NCBI RefSeq assembly: GCF_003315795.1
Contig: NZ_QMEY01000017.1
Coordinates: 1 to 64,000, forward strand
Source: Spongiactinospora rosea
Lineage (GTDB): Bacteria > Actinomycetota > Actinomycetes > Streptosporangiales > Streptosporangiaceae
DNA length: 64,000 nt
Direction: 5' to 3'
Part shown: positions 32,488 through 40,194 of the stretch, one piece after another
Layout of the letters: each line of letters starts with the position of its first letter
Numbering within the stretch: the stretch's first letter is position 1
Made by a program: the position numbers and the translations under genes
Notes under the pieces: model-generated
What the model was told of the DNA's origin: nothing
Database searches by the model: none
The model's input: the letters and a program-made list of their open reading frames with translations, nothing else

Positions 32488-34878
32488 TCAACCGGCCCGC
32501 AGCCGGGCCGTCGCCGGACCGGCGAGGCCCTTGGCCATCTCGCACAGCCGGTCCATCGGCCGCGAACCGCCGACCGACAGGCGCAGCTTCTCCACCGCGA
32601 TGCGGCCCCGGTCGTCGGTGTAGGAGCGGTACACCACCTGGACCAGGCACGTCTCCTCGCCGTCGCCCTCCGCCTCGACGAACAAGGAGTAGCCGTTGTA
32701 GCGCGCGGGCGTGCCGTCGTCCCCGGCGCTGGGCGGCTGGTCGCGGTCGAACCGCAGGTCCACCCAGGTGTCGCTGGTGGTGCTGCGCCAGCCGCACGTC
32801 CAGCCGCCGAACCCGACATCGGGGCTTCGCGCGTCGATGCCGGGGACGATCTCCAGGGACTCGGGGCGGAGCAGCGCGCAGGCGTCCCGGTACACCAGGG
32901 AGGTGGCGGGCAGCGGCTCGGTACGGCGGCCGATGGGGCCCTGGCCGAGCGTGTCGGCGGTGTGGGTGGCGGTGGCGTCGGCGATGGCGCACAGATCGGC
33001 CTTGCCGGGCTCGTCCCAGCTCTCCCAGTCGGCGGACAGGCGGACCAGGGTGTCGGTCACGCCGGGCATGAGGATCGTGCGCGCGCACTCGTCGTCGTCG
33101 GTGTCGACATTGATGATCGCGATGCCGCGGACGGTCCGGGACGGCGGGGCCAGGTCGGGGGAGGGGTCGTGGTCCAGCCACACCTGGACGTCGATCGCGC
33201 CTCCGGTGGGCGGGGAGAGGATGACATCGCACCGGTTGAAGTTGCCGTAGTCGGGGTCGATCTGCGCCCGGCCGTACCGGCGGAGCTGCACGGGGTCCAG
33301 CAGCTTGCAGAGGTCGGCGGTGGGGGGAGCGCCGATCCAGGCGGCCCAGCGGGCGGGCGTGATGCCGGGGGAGGACGAGGACGCGGCGACGGGCACCCCG
33401 CCGCGGCCCTCATCGCCGCCGGCCAGGCGCTCGTACACGAACCGGCCGACGAGGACCAGGCCGGCGAGCGTGGCCAGCGTGACGACCAGCAGTACGGGCC
33501 GCCGCCACCTCCTCAGCGGCGCCGGCCGCCTTGCGCCCCTACCGGCACCGGGCGCGGAGGCGCCTTTGGGCGCGGCGGCGGACCCATGCGCGATGACGAT
33601 CTCAGAGGCGGCCCCCACCCCCAACGCGGCAGCCCCGGCCACCCCACCGGGCCCACCGGACGCCCCGGCGGGCCCGGTGCCGGATGCCCCGGCGTCGCCG
33701 GGGGGCGCGGGTGCGTCGGATGTCCCCGCCGGGCCGGGTGTCCCGGACATCCCGGCTTCGCCGGGCTGTCCAGGAGGGCCGGACGTCGCGGCCGTCCCGG
33801 AGGCGGCGGACTCAGGGGCCACGCCGGGTGTCCCGGGTGTCTCGGGTGTCTCGGGTGTCTCGGGTGTCTCGGAACCGCTGAGTGCGGGGGCCTCGGGGTG
33901 TGCGGGTGTGCCGGGGCTTGCCGGTGTGTCGGTGGCCGGGCCGGGGGGCTCGGGGGTTGCGGGTGTGTCGGGGGTCGTCCCCGGAGCGTCGGGGGGTGTG
34001 GGGGTTCGTGGCGTTCCGGATGCGCCGGACGTGAGGGCCCAGGTGGGGACGACGGGCTCTTCGGGGACGGACCAGCCGGCGATCTCGGCGAGGCGTCGGC
34101 GGGCCTCGCGTACGTCCGGGCGTTCGCGTGGATCGTGCCGCAGCATCTCGCCCAGTGGCTCGGTGAGCGGTCCGACGTCGGCCGTCATGATGAGGGGCGC
34201 TCGCACCGCCTCCCACGCCGTGATGTACGAGTCCGAGGAGTCATCGCCGTGGTCGTCGCCGCCCCGGAGCGGTGGTCTCCCGGCGACCAGCGCGTACACG
34301 GTGGCCCCCAGCGAGAACACGTCCGATCTCGGCTCCGGGCGGCCCATGATGACCTCGGGCGCGGCATAGCCGACCGTGTAGCTGATGGCCCCGTTGGGAC
34401 TGATCGTGCTCCGGCCGCCGATGCGGTAGGCGGCACCGAAGTCGGCCAGCTTGGCGGTGCCGCCCCCGGCGTCCACGATGTTGCCCGGCTTGACGTCGAG
34501 ATGCACGATGCCCTTGGCGTGCAGGGCGGCCAGTGCGTGGGCCACCTGCGCGCCCGTGAGCGCCGCCTCCCTGGGCGACATCGGCGAGCGGCCGTCGAGA
34601 TTGCCGCCCGGCACGTGTTCCATCACCAGCCAGGAGAAGTCGTCGCCGGGGTCGTGCAAGGTGTCGTACAGGGTGACCACGTGCGGGTGGTTGAACGCGG
34701 CCAGCGCGCGCGCCTCCGCCTGCAGGCGGTTGAGGCCGGTGGTGTCCCCCACGATGCGTTTGAGCACGACATCGCGGTTGAGGGTGTGGTCCTTGGCCAG
34801 CCACACTTCGGTGAGGCTCCCACTGAGCAGGCACTTGACCAGCCCATAGCGCCCGCCGACCGTCGAGCCCTCGCGCAC
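32488..34878 (-). CDS. Transmembrane serine/threonine protein kinase with Pro/Thr-rich linker
   Basis: A 796-residue membrane kinase. The Hanks-type domain covers residues 1-270, with ATP lysine Lys40 (VVLKRI), catalytic loop HLDVKPGN (Asp128; the usual HRD Arg is Leu, a non-RD kinase) and DFG 146-148. The glycine loop is poor (LLSGSLTEVW). A long Pro/Thr/Gly linker, partly a TPE repeat, leads to a membrane helix (VLLVVTLATLAGLVLVGRFVY) and an extracellular sensor region of about 280 residues with several cysteines. It likely phosphorylates Thr on the neighbouring FHA pathway. The signal sensed is unknown. Confidence 0.92.
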   Translation of the reverse strand: MREGSTVGGRYGLVKCLLSGSLTEVWLAKDHTLNRDVVLKRIVGDTTGLNRLQAEARALAAFNHPHVVTLYDTLHDPGDDFSWLVMEHVPGGNLDGRSPMSPREAALTGAQVAHALAALHAKGIVHLDVKPGNIVDAGGGTAKLADFGAAYRIGGRSTISPNGAISYTVGYAAPEVIMGRPEPRSDVFSLGATVYALVAGRPPLRGGDDHGDDSSDSYITAWEAVRAPLIMTADVGPLTEPLGEMLRHDPRERPDVREARRRLAEIAGWSVPEEPVVPTWALTSGASGTPRTPTPPDAPGTTPDTPATPEPPGPATDTPASPGTPAHPEAPALSGSETPETPETPETPGTPGVAPESAASGTAATSGPPGQPGEAGMSGTPGPAGTSDAPAPPGDAGASGTGPAGASGGPGGVAGAAALGVGAASEIVIAHGSAAAPKGASAPGAGRGARRPAPLRRWRRPVLLVVTLATLAGLVLVGRFVYERLAGGDEGRGGVPVAASSSSPGITPARWAAWIGAPPTADLCKLLDPVQLRRYGRAQIDPDYGNFNRCDVILSPPTGGAIDVQVWLDHDPSPDLAPPSRTVRGIAIINVDTDDDECARTILMPGVTDTLVRLSADWESWDEPGKADLCAIADATATHTADTLGQGPIGRRTEPLPATSLVYRDACALLRPESLEIVPGIDARSPDVGFGGWTCGWRSTTSDTWVDLRFDRDQPPSAGDDGTPARYNGYSLFVEAEGDGEETCLVQVVYRSYTDDRGRIAVEKLRLSVGGSRPMDRLCEMAKGLAGPATARLRAG
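33826..33879. repeat. Six tandem 9-bp units (GGGTGTCTC) inside the kinase linker
   Basis: The unit GGGTGTCTC occurs five times in a row after one variant copy (GGGTGTCCC). Read on the minus strand it encodes the ETP/PGT-rich linker. It is in frame, so length changes would vary only the linker. Confidence 0.8.
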
Positions 34879-35042
34879 CGCCGTCTCCCCTCACCGATCG
34901 TACGGGACAGCGCACGCTCCGAATCTACTGTCCTGACGGGCGATCCGACACCGTAATCCGGAACCCTGCTGAAAGTGCGTTCCGCCAGCCGGTGTTCCTT
35001 TTGTGGGCCGGACTTGGGGCAGGCCGGTGCGGCGGGGAGGCG

Positions 35043-35657
35043 TCATTTCTTGGAGAATCCCGCGAGGACGTAGTTGACGCCCTGCCCCCAGGCGCCCATG
35101 TGGTCGCGGACGATCTCATTGACGGGCTCGTAGGTCTCCGTCCGCGCCCAGTCGCGCTGCAACTCGGACAGGACGCTCACGGTGCTGACCGGAACGACGC
35201 CCTTCTGGGTCATGCGCAGGATCGCGGCGTTGTGCGTCTCGGCGGTCATCCCCGCGGACGCGTCGATGACGGCGAAGACCTCGTACCCCGCCTCGACCGC
35301 GGAGATCGCGGGGAAGGTCAGGCAGACCTCGGTCCACAGACCGGCGATGATCAGGCGGCGCCGGCCGGTGGCCTCGACCGCGGCCCGGAAGGCGCCGTCC
35401 TGCCATGCGTTGATGCAGGACCGGTTGATGATCTCAAGGTCGGGGAGGACGCGCGTGATCTCCGGGATCACCGGACCGCCGAAGGTGTCGGCCGCGATGG
35501 AGCTGAGCACCGTGGGCAGACGGAACAGCCTGCCCAGTTTGGCCAGGGCGGTCACGTTGTTCACCAGGGTCTGAGGGTCGGCGCTGCCCGCCCCGAAGAT
35601 CATCTGGGGCTGGTGGTCGATGAGGAGCAGAGCGGCAGCTCTACTACCCTTTTGCAA
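35043..35657 (-). CDS. Isochorismatase-family cysteine hydrolase
   Basis: About 204 residues of the isochorismatase-like fold (nicotinamidase, YcaC and N-carbamoylsarcosine amidase relatives). The motifs are LLLIDHQPQMIFGAG with the catalytic Asp, and LWTEVCLTFPAISA with the nucleophile Cys. YcaC-type proteins share LWTEVC closely, so a YcaC-like hydrolase of unknown substrate is most likely. The start is uncertain: TTG 35657 keeps the gene clear of the divergent regulator, while an upstream start at 35723 would overlap it by 39 nt. HxlR control is likely. Confidence 0.82.
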   Translation of the reverse strand: MQKGSRAAALLLIDHQPQMIFGAGSADPQTLVNNVTALAKLGRLFRLPTVLSSIAADTFGGPVIPEITRVLPDLEIINRSCINAWQDGAFRAAVEATGRRRLIIAGLWTEVCLTFPAISAVEAGYEVFAVIDASAGMTAETHNAAILRMTQKGVVPVSTVSVLSELQRDWARTETYEPVNEIVRDHMGAWGQGVNYVLAGFSKK

Positions 35658-35687
35658 GTGACTAACAATTGGTAAGCTGCAAGTGTG
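35652..35687. promoter_or_regulatory. Divergent HxlR-type operator region
   Basis: A near-palindrome, TAACAATTGGTA (35663-35674), is flanked by two direct copies of TGCAAGTG (35653-35660 and 35678-35685), all between the divergent isochorismatase and HxlR genes. The second copy runs into the GTG start of the regulator. The site is AT-rich compared with its surroundings. Confidence 0.5.
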
Positions 35688-36053
35688 TCCACATACCGAC
35701 CCGACTTCTGCTCCCGCTACCACCGGGCCGTCGAGATGATCGGCCGCCGCTGGGCCGGGGTGATCTTGCGGGAACTGCTCCGGGGGGCCACGCGCTTCGG
35801 GCAGCTCAGCGACGCCATACCCGACATGAGCGACAAGCTGCTCTCCGAACGGCTCAAGCGCTTCGAGAGCGAAGGCATCGTCGAGCGCGTCGTGCTCCCG
35901 ACCACCCCGGTGACCATCGAGTACCGGCTCACGGACAAGGGCCGCGCCCTTGAGGCGGCCGTCCGGGAGCTCTCCGCCTGGGCCGAGACCTGGCTGCCCG
36001 CCGACGCGGAGCAGGAGGCGTCCGGCGAGGCTCCCGGCCTCGCGCCGAGTTGA
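35685..36053 (+). CDS. HxlR family transcriptional regulator
   Basis: A 122-residue winged-helix protein with family hallmarks CSRYHRAVEMIGRRWAGVILRELL, MSDKLLSERLKRFESEGIVER and YRLTDKGRALEAAVREL. HxlR proteins often respond to quinones, aldehydes or other electrophiles through an N-terminal Cys; Cys9 here could play that part. GTG 35685 is the only sensible start and lacks a ribosome site, so the mRNA may be leaderless. It probably controls itself and the divergent isochorismatase-like gene. Confidence 0.88.
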   Translation: MSTYRPDFCSRYHRAVEMIGRRWAGVILRELLRGATRFGQLSDAIPDMSDKLLSERLKRFESEGIVERVVLPTTPVTIEYRLTDKGRALEAAVRELSAWAETWLPADAEQEASGEAPGLAPS

Positions 36054-36411
36054 GAACGGTCAGAAGACGATCGGTTCCTCGTCCAGGGAGATCGCGTGAT
36101 GTCGGGCGGGATGTCGTACCGGGGCGGACAAGCGCGCCGGCCGAGCGGGTGCGAACGCGAACCGATGGACGCGCCGGTGCTGACAACGATGCTCATCGCA
36201 GTCCCTTTTCTCGTCTCGTCACCGGTGACGCTACGGGCGGAGGGACGCCGATCGCGTGCGTCGAACGACGTAACCGCGAGCTCCCGGCCAGATGGCCTTC
36301 CGAAGATCACAGCCGGGGTCACCGGCATCCGTCACAGGCGCTGGAGCGCCCGGACCGATTGGGGAAGATGATGTCGGTGGCGAAGTCCGTTGCATTCCCC
36401 GGGGAGCCCGG
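36054..36411. other. 358-nt stretch without a convincing gene
   Basis: This lies between the HxlR and LuxR-type genes. On the minus strand an ATG at 36196, with an AAAAGGG site, opens MSIVVSTGASIGSR, which resembles the first strand and glycine loop of NmrA-like NAD(P)-binding proteins. It then decays into unrelated sequence. I see no terminator or tRNA. It may be a relic. Confidence 0.4.
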
Positions 36412-39105
36412 GTGAGGAGGAACGCCCTGGTGGGCCGGGACGGCGAGCTGGCCGGGCTGCGTGACGCGCTCGACCGGTCACCACACCGGGGCGGCACGCT
36501 GATCCTGCGCGGCGAGGCGGGGGTGGGCAAGTCGGCGCTGCTGGCCGCCGCCCGGACCGAGGCGGCCGGGCGGCGGCTGCGGGTGCTGCGCATCGCCGCG
36601 GTCCAGGCGGAGTTCCGCCTGCCCTTCGCCGGTGTGGACACGCTGTTACGCCAGCTCGCCGGCGGCGCCGCCGTCTCCGGGCAGGACAACCCCTACCAGG
36701 TCGCCCTCACCGTCCTGACCCTGCTCACCGAGGCCGCTGAGGACCGGCCGCTGGTCCTTTCCGTGGAGGACGCGCAGTGGCTGGACCAGCCGAGCTGGGA
36801 GGCGCTGGCGTTCGTGGGCAGGCGGCTGGAGGCGGACCCGGTCCTGTTGCTGATGGCGATGCGGGACGGCGAGGAGACCGAGGCCAGGCTGGCCGGAGCG
36901 GGCCTGGCCGAACTGCGCGTCCCCCCGCTGGACCAGGCGCACGCGGCCGCGCTGCTGGACCGCCACGCTCCCGGCCTGCGCCCCGACCTGCGCTCCAGGG
37001 TCCTGACGGAGGCGGCGGGCAACCCGCTCGGCCTGATGGAACTGGCCGTCGCGGCGACCCGGTTCGGCGAGGACACCCTGCCGCCCGCCTCGCTGCCGCT
37101 CACCACCCGGCTGGAGCGGACGTTCGCCGTCGTGGTCTCCCAGCTGCCCGCCCCGACACGGTCGCTGCTGCTGGTCGCCGCCCTCAACGACGGCGACCGG
37201 CTGGACGAGATCCTCACCGCGGGATCGCTGGAGGCGGGCGAACCGGTCACGCTCGCGGCCCTCGAACCGGCCGTCTCGGCCCGCCTGCTCGACATCGACA
37301 GCACCTACCGGGTCAGCTTCCGCCATCCCCTGGTGCGCTCGTCGATACGCCAGCAGGCGGGCCCGGTGAAGCGGCGTCAGGTGCACGCCGCGCTCGCGCA
37401 GGTGCTGCGGGACGCCGACCGCCGGGTGTGGCACCGGGCGGCCGTGACGATCGGGCCCGACGAGGAGATCGCCGCCGACCTGGCCGCCATGGCCGAGCGG
37501 GCACGCGAGCGCGGAGCGCTCAGCACGGCGGTGGCGGCGCTGCAGCGGGCCGCGCAGCTGTGCACCAGGCCCGCCGAACGGTCCTGCCTGCTCGTCGACG
37601 CCGCCGAGCTGGCGTACGACGTCGGCGACTCCCAGACCTTCGAGCAGTTGCTACGCGTCATCTCCGAGCCCGATCTGCCCGCGGCCGAGCGGGCGCGCCT
37701 GCACTGGATGCGCGAGATCGCCGCCGGCGAGTGGTCGGGTGCCAGCCGCTTCGTGAGCCATGCGGCGATCGCGGAGCGGATGCTCCTGGCCGGGGACACC
37801 GACCGGGCCGTGCGGACACTGCAGATGATCAGCCTGCGGTGCTGGTGGTCCAATCCGGACCCGGCCACCCGCGAGGCCATCCTCGCCGTGGCCGACCGGC
37901 TCGACCTCGACCCGCTGGACCCCCGCCTGCTCTATGTCCTGGCGCTGGCGGGCCCGATCGAGCGGGGGGCCGACACCCTCGACCGGCTGTCCCACCTGAT
38001 GTCCCAGGACGAGCCCGGCCCCGTGCATCTGCATCTGCTCGCCGTGGCCTCCGGCGCGCTCGGAGCGCCCGGGCCGTCCATCGTGTTCATGGCCGCCGCC
38101 GTCGCGGGGCTGCGCGACCAGGGGCGGCTCGGCCTGCTGGCCCAGGCCCTCGTCCACCAGGCGTTCGCGGCGGCCCAGCTGGGGGACACGGTCCTGGCCC
38201 TGACCGCGGCCACGGAGGCCGGTGGCCTCGCGGCGGAGACCGGGCAGGGGCGGTGGGTGCTGACGGCCCAGCTGACGCGCGCCCAGGCCGAGGCCCTGCG
38301 GGGCAACGGCGAGGCCGCACGCGCCCTCGCGGACCAGGCCGAACGCATGCTGCTGTCCATCGGGGCCTATCCGATGCTGGCGATGGTGCAGCAGGTCAGG
38401 GGCATCGACGCGCTGAGCGACGGCCGGTACGCGGAGGCCTACGACCACCTGCGCCGCATCGTCGAGCCCACGGACACCGCCTACCACGCCTACATGCGCT
38501 TCTCCGTGCTCGCGTACCTGGCGGAGGCGGGCACGCGCTGCGGCAGGCACGACGACGTGCGCCGCGTGGCCGCCGAACTGGAGCCGTTCGCCGCCGCCAC
38601 CGGGTCTCCGGCGCTGAAGGCCGGACTGGCCTGCGCCCGCGCCCTGGCCGCGCCCGACGACGCGGCGGAGCCGCTGTTCCTGACCGGCATCGCGGACGAC
38701 CTGGCGGCGTGGCCCTTCGAGCGGGCGCGGCTCCAGCTCGCCTACGGCGCGTGGCTGCGCCGCCGGCGCCGTTCGGTGGAGTCGCGCCCGCCGCTGCGCG
38801 CGGCCATCGGCGCCCTGGAGGCCCTGGGCGCCGCCCCCTGGGCGGAACGGGCCCGCCAGGAGCTGCGCGCCTCCGGCGAGACGATCCGCCGGGCCCGGGA
38901 CGGACGCGACGACCTCACCCCGCAGGAGCGGCAGATCGCGCGGCTCGCCGCCGAAGGGCTGCCGAACAGGGAGATCGCCGCCCGTCTGTTCCTGTCCTCG
39001 CGGACGGTGAGCACCCACCTGTACCGCATCTATCCCAAGCTCGGCGTCAGCTCGCGCACCGAGCTGGCCCGCGTCATGTCGGCGACACCGGGCACGCGTT
39101 CATGA
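36412..39105 (+). CDS. Large ATP-binding LuxR-family regulator (LAL/MalT-like)
   Basis: About 897 residues. An AAA ATPase opens with LVGRDGELAGLRDAL, followed by Walker A GEAGVGKSALL and Walker B VLSVEDAQWLDQPS. A long helical TPR-like middle comes next, and the C-terminal LuxR HTH reads LTPQERQIARLAAEGLPNREIAARL, then SSRTVSTHLYRIYPKLGV. Such LAL proteins activate catabolic or antibiotic genes in actinomycetes. The usual KxLF of the HTH is YPKLGV here. GTG 36412 keeps the conserved LVGR start; GTG 36430 has the better AGGAGG site but would remove it. No target is evident. Confidence 0.9.
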   Translation: MRRNALVGRDGELAGLRDALDRSPHRGGTLILRGEAGVGKSALLAAARTEAAGRRLRVLRIAAVQAEFRLPFAGVDTLLRQLAGGAAVSGQDNPYQVALTVLTLLTEAAEDRPLVLSVEDAQWLDQPSWEALAFVGRRLEADPVLLLMAMRDGEETEARLAGAGLAELRVPPLDQAHAAALLDRHAPGLRPDLRSRVLTEAAGNPLGLMELAVAATRFGEDTLPPASLPLTTRLERTFAVVVSQLPAPTRSLLLVAALNDGDRLDEILTAGSLEAGEPVTLAALEPAVSARLLDIDSTYRVSFRHPLVRSSIRQQAGPVKRRQVHAALAQVLRDADRRVWHRAAVTIGPDEEIAADLAAMAERARERGALSTAVAALQRAAQLCTRPAERSCLLVDAAELAYDVGDSQTFEQLLRVISEPDLPAAERARLHWMREIAAGEWSGASRFVSHAAIAERMLLAGDTDRAVRTLQMISLRCWWSNPDPATREAILAVADRLDLDPLDPRLLYVLALAGPIERGADTLDRLSHLMSQDEPGPVHLHLLAVASGALGAPGPSIVFMAAAVAGLRDQGRLGLLAQALVHQAFAAAQLGDTVLALTAATEAGGLAAETGQGRWVLTAQLTRAQAEALRGNGEAARALADQAERMLLSIGAYPMLAMVQQVRGIDALSDGRYAEAYDHLRRIVEPTDTAYHAYMRFSVLAYLAEAGTRCGRHDDVRRVAAELEPFAAATGSPALKAGLACARALAAPDDAAEPLFLTGIADDLAAWPFERARLQLAYGAWLRRRRRSVESRPPLRAAIGALEALGAAPWAERARQELRASGETIRRARDGRDDLTPQERQIARLAAEGLPNREIAARLFLSSRTVSTHLYRIYPKLGVSSRTELARVMSATPGTRS

Positions 39106-39123
39106 CGTGGCCGCGCGAGAAGG

Positions 39124-39492
39124 TCACCCGGCGAAGTCGGCCTTGTCGTTGAACCACCCGGGCACGGCCGCCCACGCCTCCCCGGCGACGACCTGGAACG
39201 TCAGGCCGTCCCTGTTGCTGTGGAGGAACACGGTCTCGCCGGGCTTCGAGGCCCAGCTCCTGAGCGAGGAGACCTTGTACCTGACGTAGGAGGGGAGGGC
39301 GGCGTTGTAATGGCCGTTCAGCCACTCGAAGCAGTCGCCGCCGTAGGTGGTGTCGGTGTAGACCTGCGCGTAGCCCGGCGATCCGAAGTGGGTGCAGTCG
39401 CCGCCGAAGGCGTTCGGGGTGCCGGGGAACGTGAGGAGACCGGCCACGAGCGCCGCGGCGACCAGGCCCGCCCTCTTCATGGTCGACCTCAT
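39124..39492 (-). CDS. Small secreted protein, peptidase-inhibitor I36/crystallin-like
   Basis: A 122-residue secreted protein. Its signal peptide (GLVAAALVAGLLTFPGTPNA) is followed by a domain with YAQVYTDTTYGGDCFEWLNG and VRYKVSSLRSWA, the pattern of beta/gamma-crystallin-like I36 inhibitors (SMI type) from streptomycetes. Two Cys probably pair. Start ATG 39492 is 7 nt behind AAGGGG; upstream and downstream ATGs exist. It converges with the LuxR-type gene. Inhibitor activity is inferred from fold resemblance only. Confidence 0.75.
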   Translation of the reverse strand: MRSTMKRAGLVAAALVAGLLTFPGTPNAFGGDCTHFGSPGYAQVYTDTTYGGDCFEWLNGHYNAALPSYVRYKVSSLRSWASKPGETVFLHSNRDGLTFQVVAGEAWAAVPGWFNDKADFAG

Positions 39493-39678
39493 TTTCATAC
39501 CCCTTCCGGGTCGGTCTTTTGTTCCTTGACGCCTCTGACAATGCGCCTAAGGTGAGGTCTGAGGCATGCGTCATCTGACTGAACCGGCGGGCCGGGACCG
39601 GTCCCCCGGGCGGGTGCATAACCTGCCTCGGCGAGTGCGCGGCGCGAGGCCGCGCGCCGCCGGGCGAAGGGGGGCGGA

Positions 39679-40194
39679 GTGGCGCTGCTGAGCTCGGTCA
39701 GGGCGCAGATCAGGCAGTTGCGATACCCCCGGGAGTTCCGGATCCGGGCCGAGGCGTGGCCCGGGGACGTCCTGGCGGCGTTCGAGCGGACGCTCGCGGG
39801 AGAGTCGCCGGCAGGGGCTTCGCCCGAGCCGGCGGACGCACCCGAGGACACGTTCCCCGGCCCCTCCCTGGCCGACGTCGTGACCAGCATCTGGCGGCTG
39901 GAACGGCGGCTGCGTCGTCTCCCCGGAGACACGCGCACGGTCACCCGGCACCTGGAGGCGGCCTGGGACACCCTCACCCAGGCCGGGGTCAAGATCCAGG
40001 ACCATCTCGACGATCCCTTCGACCCCGGACTGTCGATCAAGGTCCTGTCCTACCAGCCCGCGCCGGACCTGGACCGCGAACGGGTGGTCGAGACGATCCG
40101 GCCCAGTGTCTATCTGAACGATCAGGTGATTCAGCGAGGAGAGGTGATCGTGGGAACCCCGGACCCCGTCGCGAAGGAGGAGGCCGCCCCGTGA
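39679..40194 (+). CDS. Short GrpE-like nucleotide exchange factor
   Basis: A 171-residue protein. Residues about 102-165 align with the beta-wing head of GrpE: GVKIQDHLDDPFDPGLSIKV, then VVETIRPSVYLNDQVIQRGEVIVGTP, comparable with the GrpE pattern of an Asp-Pro-rich turn and the final G..L....V..A.V.V strand. The N-terminal part is short, so the long GrpE coiled coil is mostly missing. GrpE releases ADP from Hsp70. The GTG start follows GAAGGGGGG, and the stop overlaps the Hsp70 start (GTGA). Both resemblance and position support the call. Confidence 0.75.
   Translation: MALLSSVRAQIRQLRYPREFRIRAEAWPGDVLAAFERTLAGESPAGASPEPADAPEDTFPGPSLADVVTSIWRLERRLRRLPGDTRTVTRHLEAAWDTLTQAGVKIQDHLDDPFDPGLSIKVLSYQPAPDLDRERVVETIRPSVYLNDQVIQRGEVIVGTPDPVAKEEAAP

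Noticed and set aside
33826..33879. Tandem repeats considered as a CRISPR-like array
   Set aside because: The units are 9 bp, contiguous, without spacers, and encode an in-frame kinase linker.
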